DNA from: Glomus cerebriforme
Taxonomy: Eukaryota; Glomeromycota; Glomeromycetes; Glomerales; Glomeraceae
Reading direction: 5' to 3'
DNA: 14,601 nt
NCBI GenBank assembly: GCA_003550305.1
Contig: QKYT01000246.1
Location: 19,882-34,482, forward strand
The translations under genes were made by a program, and so were the position numbers. The notes under the pieces are model-generated. The model was not told where the DNA came from. It made no database searches and was given only the letters and a program-made list of their open reading frames with translations. Of this stretch, positions 1-7,642 are shown piece after piece (the stretch's first letter is position 1; the number at the start of each line of letters is the position of its first letter).

Positions 1-600
1 GACATGGTAGAGTTTAGGCTACAACAATATATTTTGATTGGAATAGATAATTATGCAAATAAGATGTAATATAGTATGATTCTACGCCATAAACAAATAA
101 TTTTATTTTATTCTATTCTTTTTCGAAAGTAACATTTTTACTTTTTAATTTTATATAAAGACCAAGTATTAGGCAAATTAAAGTAAAAATTAAAAAAATA
201 TATATATATTCTAATTTACCTTGGGTGAAAACGTAACATAGGTTAAAAGAATTATGTTTTAATGGTGAACAATGCTCATTCAATTTCACATGTTCCATCT
301 TTACATACCATGAAGATTTTTTTGTGTAGAGCCTAAAACTTTATTATGTATTCGAGTCGTGAACTGCAGACATTCAATATCTTATACGTTATACTATATT
401 AAGTCTTTTTGAAAGATTAAAAATTTATGTTATAAAGGTATTCATTTGCTGCCTGACGCAGTCCTTTATTAGTACTTTTAAAATTTTTATAGATATAAAA
501 CTGAGATAAATATTTAAATAACTAAACCCTTTTAACTTTGCCAATAATATAATTTTTGGTAGGTAAAAATTTTGTAACTGCCACATCGATCATTAATAAT
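1..600. other. AT-rich spacer, no supported gene
   Basis: No gene is supported here. A 61-codon minus-strand frame (298 to 113) contains one hydrophobic segment, but it lies in AT-rich sequence that readily gives such frames and has no other coding signal. A loose inverted match between about 8-24 and 326-341 (around the words TTTAGGCTAC and GTAGAGCCTAAAA) brackets that frame. It has indels and is too weak to call a terminal repeat. Confidence 0.5.
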
Positions 601-609
601 CCCATACAT

Positions 610-639
610 ATCATGTGATAATGAGTACTATCACATGAT
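610..639. repeat. Perfect 11-bp inverted repeat (hairpin) upstream of small ORF
   Basis: The arms ATCATGTGATA (610-620) and TATCACATGAT (629-639) are exact reverse complements separated by 8 bases. Each arm contains a CACATG/CATGTG E-box-like core. The site sits about 45 bases upstream of the ATG at 682, so it could be a paired transcription-factor site for that small gene. It could also be a chance palindrome in AT-rich DNA. Confidence 0.6.
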
Positions 640-681
640 TTGTAAATTACTGTTACGTGTGATGATCTTGAATTCTGCGCT

Positions 682-891
682 ATGCTTCAAGAAATGGCAA
701 CGAGAGTCCTTTCCTTCAAAACCCGATACAAGGCTTTTCGTAAAAAATTGACGCCGCTAAAATCAATCATTCCTTGCAAATTTAACTCATTTCCCCTTTT
801 CGCCTCTGGATCCCTCAAACGATCCTTTGATCGTGCTATTTCTCCCTCGATTCCAAGCAAACGTCCCTGTACACATCAAGACTATTTATAG
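682..891 (+). CDS. Possible small basic protein, unknown function
   Basis: This frame encodes 69 residues, from an ATG at 682 to a TAG at 889-891. I do not recognise the product. It is basic (many Lys/Arg), Ser/Pro-rich in its second half, and shows no signal peptide or membrane segment. The main argument for a real gene is composition: about 41% G+C over 210 bases, counted by hand, far above the surrounding spacer, with a varied codon mix. An exact 11-bp inverted repeat lies just upstream at 610-639. No TATA box or splice site is convincing. It could instead be one exon of a larger gene, or the remains of a mobile element, since a Helitron scrap lies 350 bases downstream on the other strand. 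Confidence 0.4.
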   Translation: MLQEMATRVLSFKTRYKAFRKKLTPLKSIIPCKFNSFPLFASGSLKRSFDRAISPSIPSKRPCTHQDYL

Positions 892-1241
892 TCTTATTTG
901 TCTTTTTTCAAATATTGTTCTTGTTTTCTATTTTTTAACACAATTAAAATAGGGTGGACCATTCCTCACCTAACAGCGTTTACATGAGGTGATAGAATTT
1001 ATATTCTATTAAAAGAATAACGCGGTGCAATCATACTTACATTTTTCCCTGATCACATGTACAGTAGCTTATGCTTCCTCAGTTTCCTTGGCAGTCAGCA
1101 GTCAGGCGCCATTACGATTTGTCGTTCTGGAACTAGACATAGTAATAGAGTAGTATTTATCTAGTAGTGTAATTTTATATTACATCGATATCTTTTTCTT
1201 ATTGCTTTGCTGTACTACATTAAAAATAAAAATAAAAATAA
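892..1241. other. Spacer with a GC-richer island, no gene recognised
   Basis: The stretch around 1040-1140 is clearly richer in G+C than its surroundings, but neither strand shows a long open frame or a motif I recognise. It lies just beyond the Helitron scrap at 1242-1404 in that scrap's reading direction, so it may be further decayed Helitron sequence. An A/T simple repeat (AAAAAT units, about 1221-1241) separates the two. Confidence 0.4.
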
Positions 1242-1404
1242 ATTCTGCGCCATGCTGATTTCCCCTACCATCCTTCATACATGGTGCGGATGGGTTCATT
1301 TCACCACATGGACCATGCATCATAATGGATGATACTGTTTCGTATGCAAGAGAATTCGTTATAGGGTCTGGAATCTCAGCAGAAACAATAGAATCATAAT
1401 AGAA
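1242..1404 (-). pseudogene. Helitron Rep/helicase fragment (relic)
   Basis: On the minus strand, about 55 codons from 1404 down to 1242 read FYYDSIVSAEIPDP, then a stretch ending SSIMMHGPCGEMNPSAPCMK, then DGRGNQHGAEF. This matches, from memory of the family, the part of Helitron-encoded Rep/helicase proteins that carries D-IVSAEIPDP, MIHGPCG, NPNSPCM and a basic Cys-Lys-Phe-Pro-Lys-like tail. Here that tail is degraded (GRGNQHGAEF), suggesting small indels. A full Helitron transposase has well over a thousand residues; nothing recognisable precedes or follows this piece, so it is a dead fragment. The 83-codon frame around it (1431-1180) has extra ends translated from AT-rich flank. The call rests on the ordered motifs, and I am fairly confident of the family. 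Confidence 0.7.
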
Positions 1405-1980
1405 TTTTTTTATACATACTAACTTTAACAATTCATTTAATTATACAGCATGTGAAATATAACAAATATTTAAGAATATATATTTAGTATATTACCAATT
1501 CATGCGCGCTGTGCAAATAATTGCAGAAATACCTAGAATTTTCCATATCATACATAACATCTAAGCCAAAAATATTTATATATCAAACAAATTCTGCTAC
1601 GGGCAAATGTACTGGTGCTATTATATATGATGGTTATATAAAAAACTGAAATATAAAAACAAATTAAATAATAAAGAGCATCATATTAATAAAAATATTT
1701 TAATAATGAAAAAGTAAGCAGATGCGATTTAAGAAATAAATTACATAATAAGTATTATGTAATCAATTATATTTTGATTAAAAAATAATGTTAGTTTCTT
1801 TATCAGTATTAATAAATTAAAGTATTATATACTAAATTTTCTCTTATAATGAACGGTCAAACAAAACAATACTGTGCATCTGTACATCTGATCGGTGGAC
1901 TGATTTTATTAATGCCTTAAAAAAATTGGCCAGCATTTGTAGAATTAGTCATCTGTCAGATTATATGTATAATTTTTCAA
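1405..1980. other. AT-rich spacer, no gene
   Basis: No supported gene or RNA. The only structured item is the 10-bp palindrome at 1741-1762, listed separately. Confidence 0.5.
1741..1762. repeat. 10-bp perfect palindrome
   Basis: TTACATAATA (1741-1750) and TATTATGTAA (1753-1762) are exact reverse complements with a 2-base centre. It is AT-rich, so it may be a fortuitous hairpin or cruciform. The TTATGTAA half resembles a C/EBP-type bZIP site. Confidence 0.5.
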
Positions 1981-1984
1981 AAGT

Positions 1985-3000
1985 TTTTATACAAATTTAT
2001 ATTATTTTATTTTATTCTTAACTATCTATTAAACTTTTTCTTAAAACTATTATCCTTTATTATTACTATTATTACTTCCTATTAACCAATTATCTTCTAT
2101 ATTATAGTTATCCATTTTTCCTTTTTCTTTATCTTCTTCAACTTGACTTATTTCATCTTCATAATAACTTATGTAAAATTTCTTTTTATTATACTATTTA
2201 AATAATTGTCTTTCTATAATATTATCAATTAGTTTTAACATATCTCATTTTCTTCGTTAAGTATACCCTACTAAGTTTCTCTCTATCATTACTTATTAAT
2301 TCTTCAGTCCATTTTAGTATTAGTTCTCTTATTCTTATTTATAAATTTGTTTCCANCTTTTACCTATTTGCTTTTGAATTGTCTGTTTTTACACATAATA
2401 TTTTACATGATTATACCTTTTTACTCTCTTTATATATTTCTTCTCCCATAACACCCTCTATAAATATTTTTCCACTTTCAATTCTATGTTTGTTTATGTG
2501 TACATGATTCATATTCTCAAATTATTATCATTAAATATTGTTATATTGTGTTTCATTTCTCTTTTATCTTATATGCATTTTCTAATAAACAATTATTAAT
2601 CCACTCAGTTTATTTTAATTTACTGATCCTTACTGGTTGTAATATCCATTTCTTAAATATGAATCGTATAAATCTTTCAAATAAAATGCTGTTTGGAATG
2701 CTTATCACTATAATCCAACCTTTATTAAATTTTTTCCCACTCATCTGTTGTGTTACTTTCATAATCATTATCTTTCTGGTTGAATTTCAAATTAATTTGT
2801 TTCATACTTTCTTTTATCTTCCTTATTTCTTCCTTTCACCTTTTTGATTTCTTTTTTCCTAATATCTTTTGAGATTTCATTTCATATTCCTTTTGATGTT
2901 GTATCTCCATTTCTACAATGTTTTTTTTGTCGCATATTTCATTACTACTTGACATCCATTTTTATAATTAATTCATTAGTCGTAGCTTCAAGATCTTTCT
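1985..3000 (-). pseudogene. Unit A: decayed Lys/Glu-rich reading frame
   Basis: The plus strand is strongly pyrimidine-rich over about 1 kb, so the minus strand reads as Lys, Glu, Asn and Ile codons interrupted by stops and frameshifts. One legible piece (about 2700-2580) reads IPNSILFERFIRFIFKKWIL. I recognise no domain. It lies downstream, on the same strand, of the TATA-like site at 3413-3424 and the hairpin leader at 3091-3182. Units B and C show the same order: promoter, structured leader, Lys/Glu-rich frame. I therefore treat it as a decayed member of that repeat family. The 99-codon plus-strand frame at 2548-2847 is its hydrophobic antisense shadow. The ends are approximate, and an ambiguous base (N) lies at 2356. 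Confidence 0.45.
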
Positions 3001-3090
3001 GATAGTATTTCTTATTTTTCTTTTTTTTTCTTACTTAAATTCAGTTGGTGCTATATTCAGTATACAAAAAAAAAAGAGGGAATTCTAGTC

Positions 3091-3182
3091 TAAACCAAAC
3101 CGGTCAGTAGGAGAGACTCAACTAAAACTGTCCGGTTTTTCCTTGCCTGTATGAGGAATATACTCATACAGTATAAGGAAGA
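3091..3182 (-). repeat. Structured leader block, copy A (two hairpins)
   Basis: This is the best preserved of five related blocks. On the plus strand AAACCGGTCAGT (3097 onward) can pair with ACTGTCCGGTTT, with one T-T mismatch, forming hairpin 1. Then TTCCTT (3139-3144) pairs with AAGGAA (3175-3180) as an outer stem, and CTGTATGAG (3147-3155) pairs exactly with CTCATACAG (3163-3171) around a 7-base loop, forming hairpin 2. Words shared with the other copies are AGGAGA-ACTCAAC, TTCCTTGCCTG and CAGTATAAGGAAG. It sits between the promoter and the decayed frame of unit A, so it would lie in the transcript leader. Confidence 0.7.
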
Positions 3183-3187
3183 TAAAA

Positions 3188-3351
3188 GGAAGTTCAAAGG
3201 GGAAGTTTAAAAGGAAAGTTTAAAGAAGAAGTTTAAAGGGAAGTTTAAAGGGAAAGTTTAAAGAAGAAGTTTAAAGGGAAGTTTAAAGGGAAGTTTAAAG
3301 GGAAAGTTTAAAGAAGAAGTTTAAAGGGAGAGATTAAAGGAGTTTAAGAGA
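3188..3351. repeat. Purine-rich 12-13 bp minisatellite
   Basis: Twelve tandem units plus a partial one have the form (G/A)n-AGTTTAAA. The common versions are GGGAAGTTTAAA, GGGAAAGTTTAAA and GAAGAAGTTTAAA. They follow a higher-order pattern (GAAGAAG, GGGAAG, one or two further GGGAAG/GGGAAAG types, then GAAGAAG again), indicating block-wise amplification. Short, unamplified versions (GGGAGTTTAAAGGAG) follow the hairpin block in units B and C, so the array grew inside the leader of unit A. Confidence 0.9.
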
Positions 3352-3412
3352 GTTCTAGTTTTTAAAAAAAAAATATAAAGAAAATTTATGAAAAGCAAAT
3401 GAAAATGGAGGA

Positions 3413-3424
3413 GGTATTTATATA
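3413..3424 (-). promoter_or_regulatory. TATA-like promoter element of unit A
   Basis: The minus strand reads TATATAAATACC. The same word occurs at the equivalent place in unit C (9524-9535), and TATAAATACC in unit B (7547-7556). A TGACTCA site (3525-3531) lies about 100 bases upstream. Conservation of both position and sequence across three copies supports a promoter that was once functional. Confidence 0.55.
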
Positions 3425-3431
3425 TTTTTGA

Positions 3432-4283
3432 GAATTACATTTTTAAAGGATGAATCATGAGAAATACTGTATATTATGTAATCAGTATATTATATAATCA
3501 ATATTAATTTTTACAGCCCATTAATGACTCATGATTAAGTAGTTAATTTATATATTAAACTATGATGTAAATTTATTAATGAAATCATATGAAGGTTGCG
3601 TCAATATTGTACTTGATTTTATAATTACGAATCATAGTCATATCTTACGCAGCTTATTCAAATTTTTTGAATCTAAATAATCAAATCAATATATTAATGG
3701 CCATCCTACCTGCGCCACAATGTAATATACACTGATGCAGGGTTAGATCGTTAGTTTTTACTATATATTATATATATCAACATGATTAGTTTAAACAGTA
3801 TATTTATCATAGATTATAGGATCATTCATTGATTGATTTGAGCATAAAAATGTCAAATAGTAATTATTTCTACTTACTCTTTTTGATTTTATTGATTATG
3901 ATTAACGAAAAGTTTTATATTTTTTACGATTTTGATATAAATATTTGTATTATAGATATAAATATAAAAAAAAGAAAATAGATAAAATAATGATACCTTG
4001 ATAAATCCAGGTTTTTTTTGCAAAAGCCTATTCTGTCTTTTACCCTTTTACTGACAGACAATTATTACACAAATATACAAATAATCTGCAGTAACCAAGT
4101 ATGGAATAAAATGAATTAATTCATTCATTTAGAAGGGAAATAATATATTTTATTGTAATACTCAGGTGTCAAGCTTAAACTTGCACAGAATTAATTTACG
4201 CTACGCTATAATTAGCCAGATTTATCAGTTGATCTAAAACAATCATAGTTATTTTAACCATTCTTTCACCACTTATTATTATA
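3432..4283. other. Spacer upstream of unit A, no gene
   Basis: No supported gene. It includes a 16-base direct repeat (about 3471-3502, TATATTATRTAATCA-type, two copies) and TGACTCA at 3525-3531. The short GC-richer stretch near 3700-3750 shows no motif I recognise. Confidence 0.5.
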
Positions 4284-4647
4284 ATGGTTGATAATAAAAT
4301 TATCACAAAATTTATTTGAAATTTTAGATGATGACGAATATTATGACATTACAATAATAATCCTTATGTAAAGGTATTTCATGCTCATATGGTCATATTA
4401 AATTATCATTCTCCTTATTTGCGAAAAATTTTGTCAATGAATAAAAAAAAAATGATAGAACTTGGACAAATATTAAGTTACTGACATTTTACCAAAATTT
4501 TTCAAATAGTTATAAGAAAAAAAGAAATAAAGTATTGTTCTTTATACACTAAACATTTTTTAAATGTTCTATTTATTTTAAGGTGTATTTATGGAGGAAG
4601 ACTTTCTTTAGGAAAATGTGATTCTTCAGATATCATTAAAATTATCA
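4284..4647 (+). pseudogene. Truncated BTB-domain pseudogene, related to the gene at 11359-12856
   Basis: From ATG 4284 the sequence follows exon 1 of the BTB-BACK-TLDc gene: MVDNK, then LSQNLFEILDDDEYYDIT, then NPYVKVFHAHMVILNYHS and PYLRKILSMNKK, each in a different frame. Visible lesions are a deletion after the start (around 4299), about 10 bases missing near 4355 where the intact gene has EVGND, and a one-base loss near 4480. The intron position is kept (4517-4582, acceptor TTTTAAG), but the donor GT is gone. Exon 2 resumes as CIYGGRLSLGKCDSSDIIKII and then the homology stops, so most of BACK and all of TLDc are missing. The 20-odd bases before the ATG also resemble the intact gene, so the copy arose from genomic DNA with its intron. 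It lies about 460 bp upstream of a Helitron-like end at 5130, in the same orientation. Confidence 0.85.
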
Positions 4648-5102
4648 ACATATATAGAGTTTAGTATATTTTTTATATTGTTTTATTGATTTTAATTGAT
4701 GCATAAATTATTGAACTAAATTAAATATCTTGTTCTTGTTTATTTACAAACTTAAGCTTATAAGGTGTGATTTATGTTTGCTAATATAAATACTATATTA
4801 CACAAAAGTGTTTGATACTATTCTACAGAAAATTTATTAAAAAAACTTTAGTATTTTTAAATGAACATTTGATTGTAAAACTACATATTTATAATTGGAC
4901 ATTATTCTTTAAATAATTATCCAATTGATTATTTTTTTTTGATAAATCACATGAAAAAATTTTATAAGCATATTAAAATTATACTATGCGAGAATTCGGA
5001 CCAAAAATATTGTTTATAGTGGTCTTTCAAAGTATTTAATTTTCCTGAATATAAATCAGAATGGTTTTTTGTTTATATCTATATTACTTTAAGCTCATTG
5101 AT
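4648..5102. other. AT-rich spacer between BTB fragment and Helitron-like end
   Basis: I looked for continuation of the BACK or TLDc coding sequence and found none. No gene or RNA is supported. If the Helitron call at 5103-5130 is right, this stretch is internal to that element. Confidence 0.4.
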
Positions 5103-5130
5103 CCCGGTGCGAAGCAACGGGTTACGCTAG
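5103..5130 (+). mobile_element. Helitron-like 3' terminus (hairpin plus CTAG)
   Basis: CCCGGTGCGAAGCAACGGG (5103-5121) folds into a hairpin: CCCG pairs with CGGG, TGC pairs with GCA around a GAA loop, with one G-A mismatch. It is followed by TTACG and CTAG (5127-5130), then T. A short GC-rich hairpin a few bases before CTRR, inserted ahead of a T, is the diagnostic 3' end of Helitrons. The hairpin stands out sharply in AT-rich DNA. The element body would lie to the left. I could not identify its 5' end (TC after an A). The Helitron coding scrap at 1242-1404 points the opposite way, so the two probably belong to different insertions. Confidence 0.6.
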
Positions 5131-5310
5131 TTTAAATACTAGAGTTTTGACTTGAAGATTTATTTTATTGTTATAAAAAAAAATAAAATTTTTATATTTT
5201 TTTATCAACTTAATTTTTTAATCGGTCTAGAAATTATTATTCATTATTTAATTATAGAACTTGATACAAATGGCAAAAATTTTTTATTTTAGCAGCATCA
5301 TCTAAAAATT
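5131..5310. other. AT-rich flank of the Helitron-like end
   Basis: Nothing is recognised. A short inverted repeat (CTAGT, six bases, ACTAG; 5127-5142) straddles the proposed Helitron junction and may be coincidental. Confidence 0.4.
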
Positions 5311-5610
5311 TCATGAGTTTGCTCTGAAAGTAATTTGTACTTTCCAAAATGTCTTGACATTAAAAAATAAAAATAATACTGTAGAAAATAAAAAATGCCA
5401 AAAATCTAGTGTATCGTTCTTCCTCAAATCCCAAACTCCATTTAATCCCATTGCGTGTGACGTTAAACTCTGTTCCCAAGAAAATATGGAAAATTTGTTG
5501 CCAAAAAAGGTGCTGTCTAAAGCAGAGTCATAAAATATAACAATAACAGATAAGCTGAGACTGCAGTATAAATTGATTTCCTTAAGTTCTGATATGTCAT
5601 GTGAAAACAT
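5311..5610 (-). other. Coding-like composition island, strand uncertain
   Basis: The part at about 5400-5600 is richer in G+C than its flanks. The minus strand is open for 99 codons from an ATG at 5610, including MGLNGVWDLRKNDTLDFWHF. The plus strand is also open over part of it (about 5407-5532), ending NLLPKKVLSKAES before a stop. I recognise neither product and find no promoter or splice signals. It could be an exon, a transposon fragment, or neither. Confidence 0.2.
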
Positions 5611-6379
5611 ACTGTAAGTGAATAATCGAAACTTATAAAAGAATTAATTTTTTAAGGTCAATGAATAATATTAATAACTTCACCAAATGCCCGAAAACTT
5701 TTATACCTATTTAAAAACTATTATTATTACCTATACCATTTTCCGCAACCCTATATTGCTACTTAAATTATTTCCTCTTTAACTCGTTACAATAATTTTT
5801 ATTATATCCATTTAACTTTTAAATATAATCATAATTTATTATTTGTAAAAATATCAAGGAATTTTACATCATAATTCATTTATTGGTATAATACAAGTAG
5901 TATTAATAAATTTGTAGTCTATCACAAGTAAATTTTTATCAATGCATTATTTAATCAGATGAATGAAAAAAATGAGATGTGTGCAGGTGGAAATATAGAC
6001 TTTCATTTTAACTTTTTTTTACAAGAAACGGAAAACGGATTTTTTAACAAAGAACAGAAAAAATGGGACAAAGAAACAGGATCAATCAGAATGAATTTAT
6101 TTCTAAATCATAAAAAAAAATTGATTAATAACTAAGCTCTAAGAATAGAGAATAATGAAGTCCTTGGGAAATCCAATTATTTGTTAAATAACAATTTATA
6201 AAATTTTAGTTGGATAAATAAATTAAAAGTTAATGGACTATAAAATAGTACAGATCATCCATTAGCTGTTAGATTATCCGGCCAAAACGATTCATGAAAA
6301 TTAAATAATTATTTATTAAAAATACTTTTCGCAATTATTAATTGTTCTTTGATTATTTTAAAAAATAAAAATACCATAA
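5611..6379. other. AT-rich spacer, no gene
   Basis: No open frame, RNA gene or repeat is supported. The outer boundary of the large inverted repeat begins at about 6380. Confidence 0.5.
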
Positions 6380-6539
6380 AATCTATTCTATCATTAATTT
6401 TAGTAAATATTATCTATTGATTTTATTAGAAATCTTATTCTTCATGTGTTTTGTTTTCTTTTCTATTTTATAATTGTTTCTTCTTGCGTTCCTTTATTAT
6501 CCTTTCTATGTTATTTCTACTAATATTCTTGTTTAATTT

Positions 6540-6830
6540 AATTTTGTTATTTTTATTCTAATCTACACCATTATTTCCTTCTATTTCACCTTATCACACC
6601 TTATCACATCAATCAATTTTCATTTATTCATATTTTTCTCAATAATTCTCTCATCAAATCTTCACTTTTTTCCACATTCCGTAAGTGATCCCAATATTCC
6701 TGGCACTTTTCTTATTTCTCATTTCTTTATCTTCTTTCTGATGATTTCTTTAGTCTTCATCAATTCTTCATTCGCATAGATTGTATATTTGTATCATCAG
6801 ATTCTTTTTATCTTTACTGTTTAAAAGGTA
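6540..6830 (-). pseudogene. Unit B: decayed Lys/Glu-rich reading frame
   Basis: Read on the minus strand, this is the counterpart of the decayed frame in unit C. About 6800-6730 gives YKYTIYANEELMKTKEIIRKKIKK before a stop. Unit C has YTIC, then KELMKTKEII, with about 45 extra bases between them, so unit B has a deletion there. A second matching piece near 6700-6660 reads ITYGMWKK in one frame, against ITYEAWKK in another frame of unit C. Stops and frame changes make it non-functional. I recognise no domain. Confidence 0.5.
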
Positions 6831-7210
6831 TCATTACACCTTCTATTTTTTGTTTTATAATTTTTTTTTCATATTTTGTTTATTTTCCAAAATGATGACT
6901 GACCACGGATTTGTTGATAAGGAAGCATTACGGGATTAATAAAATTGTTTCTTTTTTGACTTTTTTTCTCATTATTGCATAATCTTTTATATCTTTAAAT
7001 ATACATTTACCAAATTTTTTCAATAAGTTTATAATATTCCATTGGTTATTTATCTTTATCTTCTTTTTAGAAAAAGCAGGATTCGGGTTTTATTCTTTGG
7101 TGTTTCAACTGGTAACTTGTATTACTTTTTAGGTTTTGCTAACAGATGGTATCTTTAAAGTTACTGGATTTTTGAAATTAAGCGAAATAAATGAAGAGGA
7201 TATTCTAATC

Positions 7211-7300
7211 TAAACCAACCAACCAGTTAGGAGATACTCAACTATCTGACTAGCTTTCCTTGCCTGATATGAGAAAGATATCATGTACAGTATAAGGAAG
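7211..7300 (-). repeat. Structured leader block, copy B1
   Basis: It has the same layout as copy A. CCAACCAGTTAGGAGATACT is followed by CAACTATCTGACTAG, then the TTCCTT / AAGGAA outer stem around CTGATATGAG and TCATGTACAG, ending in CAGTATAAGGAAG. The inner stem is partly degraded. A short GGGAGTTTAAAGGAG purine tract follows, equivalent to one or two minisatellite units of unit A. Confidence 0.75.
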
Positions 7301-7336
7301 TTAAGAGGGAGTTTAAAGGAGAAAAGGAGAAAAAAA

Positions 7337-7424
7337 AACCAACCAGCCAGTTAGGAGATACTCAACCAACTGACCAGCTTTCCTTGCCTGATACGAGGAA
7401 GTTCTCATATACAGTATAAGGAAG
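7337..7424 (-). repeat. Structured leader block, copy B2
   Basis: This is a tandem second copy, 36 bases from B1, so the leader of unit B carries the block twice. The outer TTCCTT / AAGGAA stem is intact. The inner arms CTGATACGAG and CTCATATACAG still pair with one bulge and one mismatch around GAAGTT. CAGTATAAGGAAG closes it. Confidence 0.75.
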
Positions 7425-7546
7425 ATAAGGGGTAGAAGGGGATAAATGGGAGTTTTTAAAAAAGTTTATAGAAAAAAACAAAATTATGATAATAGTATAA
7501 TTAAAGATACCTGTAGGAGTATGAAAATTAATATGAAAATATTGGT

Positions 7547-7556
7547 GGTATTTATA
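7547..7556 (-). promoter_or_regulatory. TATA-like promoter element of unit B
   Basis: The minus strand reads TATAAATACC, matching units A and C at the same place relative to the hairpin leader. TGAGTCA (7572-7578) and TGAGTCG (7613-7619) lie just upstream. Confidence 0.5.
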
Positions 7557-7642
7557 TTTAGAATATAAAAATGAGTCAAAATCAATAATGATACAATAGT
7601 AAATTAAAATGATGAGTCGCATCATGCAAATTTCTATATTTG

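Larger units (their letters stand above)
6380..7642 (-). repeat. Left arm of 4.3-kb inverted repeat (unit B)
   Basis: This arm pairs with 9427-10676 in reverse complement. The inner end is exact over 32 bases (7611-7642 against 9427-9458). The outermost match I can see is the 13-base AATCTATTCTATC (6380-6392 against 10663-10675). Between them lie matching landmarks: the ATACC TATA region, the hairpin blocks, TTTTGCTAACAGATGGTATC near 7135, a TGATTTCTTTAG.CTTCATCAATTC stretch near 6740, TTTCTCAATAATTCTC near 6635, and CTAAT.TACACCATTATTTC near 6558. The nearly equal arm lengths (1263 and 1250) and ordered matches show that the arms are copies of one unit in opposite orientation, diverged by substitutions and small indels. 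Confidence 0.85.

Noticed and set aside
113..298. Minus-strand 61-codon frame with one hydrophobic segment
   Set aside because: AT-rich DNA yields such Ile/Leu/Phe-rich frames easily. There is no compositional, promoter or homology support.
2548..2847. Plus-strand 99-codon hydrophobic frame
   Set aside because: It is the pyrimidine-rich antisense of a decayed Lys/Glu-rich frame (unit A), so the Phe/Ile/Leu content is an artefact.
7362..7625. Minus-strand 87-codon frame
   Set aside because: It covers the promoter and hairpin leader of unit B. The counterpart in unit C is a different frame, which argues against coding.
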